Below are positions 13,871 through 13,931 of a stretch of 13,931 bases of DNA, one piece after another (position 1 is the stretch's first letter; the number at the start of each line of letters is the position of its first letter). A program made the translations under genes and the position numbers. The stretch comes from Methanosphaera sp. rholeuAM74 (GTDB lineage Archaea > Methanobacteriota > Methanobacteria > Methanobacteriales > Methanobacteriaceae): assembly GCA_003266075.1 (NCBI GenBank), contig MUZZ01000196.1:4983-18913 (forward strand), read 5' to 3'. The notes below the pieces were generated by a model. That model was given only the letters and a program-made list of their open reading frames with translations. It ran no database searches and was not told where the DNA came from.

Positions 13871-13931
13871 AATTTTTTCACTTCAATATTTTATGTTACT
13901 TTGACATTTTGACTAATCTAGATTTATGGCA
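13871..13931 (-). promoter_or_regulatory. Adhesin promoter and weak ribosome site
   Basis: Read leftward, a TATA-like CCATAAATC (reverse complement of 13921-13929) predicts a start near 13898 and a leader of about 28 bases. The ribosome site GAAGTGA (reverse complement of 13878-13884) is an imperfect match to GGAGGTGA, weaker than for other genes here. A second AT-rich box (ACATAAAATA, 13888-13897) is too close to the ATG to be the main promoter. The region is cut by the window end. Confidence 0.45.

Noticed and set aside
8445..13904. Many plus-strand frames of 60-160 codons opposite the adhesin, rich in Val, Ile, Leu, Phe and Ser
   Set aside because: They are antisense shadows. Asn and Thr codons read backward give Ile, Val, Leu and Ser codons, making them look like membrane proteins. 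They lack ribosome sites and the minus-strand frame is a continuous, clearly structured protein.
1..13931. tRNA, rRNA, insertion sequence or integrase
   Set aside because: No cloverleaf, GTTCRANYC box, transposase motif or paired terminal repeats with target duplication were seen on either strand.

Overview
The window looks like chromosomal DNA of a low-GC methanogenic archaeon of the Methanobacteriales, most likely Methanosphaera or a close relative. The evidence is internal. Start codons are preceded by archaeal GGTGA/GGAGG ribosome sites, promoters look like TATA boxes, and gene ends carry runs of T. The protein content also fits: a very large Asn/Thr-rich secreted beta-helix adhesin, a surface protein with a pseudomurein-binding-like repeat, two DUF4013 membrane proteins and Cys-motif flavoproteins. 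The genus is inferred from recalled family resemblance; no search was run.

Layout. Bases 1-1397 hold the tail of an ABC ATPase and its ABC-2 permease, an export system. Bases 1398-1953 hold a small AbrB-like regulator on the minus strand and a compact divergent promoter region. Bases 1954-4700 form a tight four-gene plus-strand operon: an ArsC/Spx-like thioredoxin-fold protein, two flavodoxin-fold proteins with iron-sulfur-type Cys motifs, and a signal-peptide/transmembrane surface protein whose start overlaps the preceding stop (ATGA). Bases 4885-6932 hold two paralogous DUF4013 membrane proteins with separate promoters; the first ends in a zinc ribbon after a Gln-rich linker. Bases 6970-7012 are a convergent terminator zone. 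Bases 7032-7622 (minus) encode a ribbon-helix-helix plus coiled-coil protein. Bases 7623-8311 are a non-coding, very AT-rich stretch with inverted repeats, a TAA microsatellite and one island of higher GC. Bases 8312-13870 (minus) encode an 1852-residue adhesin-like protein that is complete in the window.

How the genes may work together. The ArsC/Spx-like protein and the two flavoproteins suggest cytoplasmic thiol or electron-transfer chemistry. Why they are co-transcribed with a cell-wall-type surface protein is the most puzzling point here. The adhesin and the surface protein both belong on the cell exterior. No tRNA, rRNA, CRISPR array, transposase or integrase was seen.
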